Of a DNA stretch of 16,653 nt, positions 14,997-16,653 are shown one piece after another (position 1 is the first letter of the stretch; each line of letters starts with the position of its first letter). The stretch comes from JBCBRD01 sp039819785 (GTDB taxonomy: Bacteria; Pseudomonadota; Alphaproteobacteria; Rhizobiales; Hyphomicrobiaceae): positions 1-16,653 of the forward strand of contig JBCBRH010000054.1 in NCBI GenBank assembly GCA_039819785.1. Direction: 5' to 3'. Both the position numbers and the translations under genes were made by a program. The notes beneath the pieces are model-generated. The model did no database searches and was not told where the DNA came from. It saw only the letters and a program-made list of their open reading frames with translations.

Positions 14997-16484
14997 ATGT
15001 CAGGCGTAATCACATACAGCGGCGGGGCCGGTGACGGGTCACCTGTGCGCGCATGGACGGGCGGAGCTTCGAGGCTGGGGCAGCGCCCGCGTCGTGCCCC
15101 ACGGCTACGTGCGGCCTTGCCCGAGGCCCAATCAAAGAGCCTCGTACATGTCCTTTGTCTCGTCTGCGTCTGGCTGACGATTGCGTCCAGCGGTGTCGTG
15201 TTTGCCGAACCTGCGCCGGTCGATGTGCTATCATGCGGCCTGTTGCTGTTGTTGCCGGCTGTCGGGCTCATTGTGATCACGCGCTCGCTTCTGGCGATGC
15301 TGTCGGTCTGGCTGATTATAGCCGCGCTGTCCTATCTTGCTGTTGGGTTTGCGCCGGACATTAAAACGACCACCATTTTCACAATGGTCTCGCTTTATCT
15401 GTATCTTGCGATGTTCATCTTTGCAGCTTTCGTGGCGCGAAGCCCGGTTTCCCATACGGAACTGATCCTGAGCGCCTGGCGGTTTGCAGCCGTTGTGGCG
15501 GCGGCTGCCGGGATTATCGGATACCTGGGATTGTTGCCAGGCGCGGAGGCTGCGTTCACGAAGTTTGGCCGGGCAGCCGGCACCTTCAAGGACCCCAACG
15601 TCTTCGGTCCCTTCCTGGTGGTCCCCGTGCTCTATGCACTCCATCAGGTCCTTGCCCGACCGCTCCGGCAAGCCCTCGTCCCACTGGCCGTTGCGGGCAT
15701 TCTCACCCTTGCCATCCTCCTCAGCTTTTCGCGTGGGGCCTGGCTCAATCTCATCATTGCTTTGGCGGTGTTTGCCTATTTGTCTTTTGTCACCGCGCCA
15801 ACGGCTGGGCATCGCGCTCGTATCGTTACGCTGTTGATGGCTGGAATGGTCACGTTGTGCATGGTCGTTGTCATCGCGCTTCAAGATGACCGCATTGCAT
15901 CGCTGCTCTCCCAGCGCGCCACGCTGACGCAAAGCTATGACGTTGGGCCATACGGGCGGTTCGGCGGGCAGGGCAAGGCGGTTGACCTGATCCTGGACAA
16001 CCCGCTGGGGATCGGCGCTCTCGTGTTCGGCACAGTCCACCACAATGAGGGCGTGCATAATGTTTATTTAAACATGATGCTGAATGCCGGATGGCTGGGC
16101 GGGGGACTGTTTGCCATCATGACGGTCATGACGTTCGGGCTTGGACTGCGCCACATGCTGCGGGCCACCCCGACACGTCCCTTGTTTATCGTTTTGTTTT
16201 CGGCATTCCTCGCGCACGCGCTTGAGGGCTTGATCATCGATACCGACCACTGGCGTCATCTCTATCTGATCATGGGGATGATGTGGGGCCTCATGGCGGT
16301 TACCTGGCATCAGCTACCGGACGGTGGTGGTGCGGGTGCGGACAGACGCTCCGGTCGGGTCGTTCGTCCCGCGTCCCCGACATCGACTGGAAGCCGATCT
16401 GCCTCTGCTGCGAGGGTGGCGACGTCAGTTGCTGCAACCGGTGGTACCATAGGCCGGTCTCGGCGGGCTCCACGCCTTGTCTAG
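14997..16484 (+). CDS. O-antigen ligase/polymerase family membrane protein (Wzy-like)
   Basis: The 495-aa product has about ten or more hydrophobic helices between residues 48 and 438. It carries the family loop GRAAGTFKDPNVFGPF (191-206), FSRGAWLNL (244-252) and a large extracytoplasmic loop (about 297-365) with NPLGIGALVFG and HHNEGVHNVYLNMMLNAG, the Wzy_C/O-antigen-ligase pattern with its histidines. In this locus it most likely polymerises lipid-linked repeat units in the periplasm rather than ligating O-antigen to lipid A. Both ends are unusual: about 47 basic, Gly/Arg-rich residues before the first helix and about 55 Ser/Arg/Gly-rich residues after the last one. A downstream start or a frameshift near the 3' end could explain these. 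The ATG at 14997 lacks a strong ribosome site. It lies 35 nt after the PHPT gene and is probably cotranscribed. Confidence 0.9.
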   Translation: MSGVITYSGGAGDGSPVRAWTGGASRLGQRPRRAPRLRAALPEAQSKSLVHVLCLVCVWLTIASSGVVFAEPAPVDVLSCGLLLLLPAVGLIVITRSLLAMLSVWLIIAALSYLAVGFAPDIKTTTIFTMVSLYLYLAMFIFAAFVARSPVSHTELILSAWRFAAVVAAAAGIIGYLGLLPGAEAAFTKFGRAAGTFKDPNVFGPFLVVPVLYALHQVLARPLRQALVPLAVAGILTLAILLSFSRGAWLNLIIALAVFAYLSFVTAPTAGHRARIVTLLMAGMVTLCMVVVIALQDDRIASLLSQRATLTQSYDVGPYGRFGGQGKAVDLILDNPLGIGALVFGTVHHNEGVHNVYLNMMLNAGWLGGGLFAIMTVMTFGLGLRHMLRATPTRPLFIVLFSAFLAHALEGLIIDTDHWRHLYLIMGMMWGLMAVTWHQLPDGGGAGADRRSGRVVRPASPTSTGSRSASAARVATSVAATGGTIGRSRRAPRLV

Positions 16485-16533
16485 AACCTGTTTGCTTTTC
16501 GTGGATCGGCAAATCAGGCTTGAAGCTCTTGAG

Positions 16534-16584
16534 TTGGAGCATGTTCCGGGCGGAAAACCGCGTACACTTTTCCTGAACATGCTC
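16534..16584. repeat. Palindromic intergenic repeat, copy 1
   Basis: This 51-bp unit is identical to the copy at 16595-16645. Within it, GAGCATGTTC (16537-16546) and GAACATGCTC (16575-16584) are perfect 10-bp inverted arms, and GCGGAAAACCGC inside forms a small hairpin. The sequence matches my recollection of a repeat common between genes in Hyphomicrobiales genomes, of the RIME-like palindromic kind. Its function is unknown. Confidence 0.9.
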
Positions 16585-16594
16585 AGTTCCTTAT

Positions 16595-16645
16595 TTGGAG
16601 CATGTTCCGGGCGGAAAACCGCGTACACTTTTCCTGAACATGCTC
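16595..16645. repeat. Palindromic intergenic repeat, copy 2
   Basis: Exact second copy of the 51-bp unit, in direct orientation and starting 61 bp after the first. Arms are GAGCATGTTC (16598-16607) and GAACATGCTC (16636-16645). The two copies are separated by 10 nt of unrelated sequence. The array sits between the Wzy-like gene and the window edge, so further copies may follow. Confidence 0.9.
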
Positions 16646-16653
16646 TGAAGCAA

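Noticed and set aside
15231..16058. 275-codon antisense frame opposite the Wzy-like gene
   Set aside because: Shadow frame; highly polar mirror of a hydrophobic membrane protein.
16534..16645. CRISPR array
   Set aside because: Only two 51-bp units with a 10-nt gap, strong internal palindromes and no cas genes; fits an intergenic palindromic repeat.

Overview
The window looks like part of an alphaproteobacterial chromosome, most likely from the Hyphomicrobiales (Rhizobiales). This rests on recognised families, not on a database search: an S9 protein with the N-terminal extension common in this class, a short type-2 ArgC, a haem A synthase next to a DUF2842 protein, NodB-type and Wzc/Wza-type polysaccharide genes, and tandem copies of a palindrome (GAGCATGTTC...GAACATGCTC) of a kind scattered between Hyphomicrobiales genes. 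No exact genus can be given.

Layout. (1) Bases 1-1976 are accessory. The left edge is a perfect 97-bp inverted repeat made from an IS1595-family (ISXO2-like) transposase, whose 3' part then runs to 460. It is followed by a visibly A/T-richer three-gene cassette on the + strand: an unrecognised 270-aa protein, an overlapping PIN-domain protein with its acidic residues intact, and a 53-aa charged protein. (2) Bases 2133-7134 are conserved chromosomal backbone: rplM-rpsI with a probable promoter and a strong terminator, an unrecognised three-helix membrane protein, argC, ctaA on the minus strand, and a DUF2842 membrane protein. (3) Bases 7187-16484 are a polysaccharide assembly locus. The minus strand carries a Wzc-like co-polymerase and, downstream of it, a NodB-type deacetylase. 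The plus strand, divergent from these, carries a Wza-like export lipoprotein, a GT4 glycosyltransferase, a polyprenyl-phosphate hexose-1-phosphate transferase (PHPT) and an O-antigen ligase/Wzy-like membrane protein. (4) Bases 16534-16645 hold two identical 51-bp palindromic repeats at the right edge.

How the genes may work together. The PHPT would load the first sugar onto undecaprenyl phosphate, the GT4 enzyme would extend the unit, and the Wzy-like protein would polymerise it. The Wzc-like protein would set length and couple to the export lipoprotein, and the deacetylase would remove acetyl groups. No flippase is present, so the locus probably continues to the right. The gene set resembles holdfast/unipolar adhesin loci of Alphaproteobacteria (inference). 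The most unusual points are the Wzc-like protein whose kinase domain has lost its nucleotide-binding motifs, two sequence words at identical spacing upstream of the export and priming genes, the IS-linked PIN cassette, and the perfect palindrome at the left edge.
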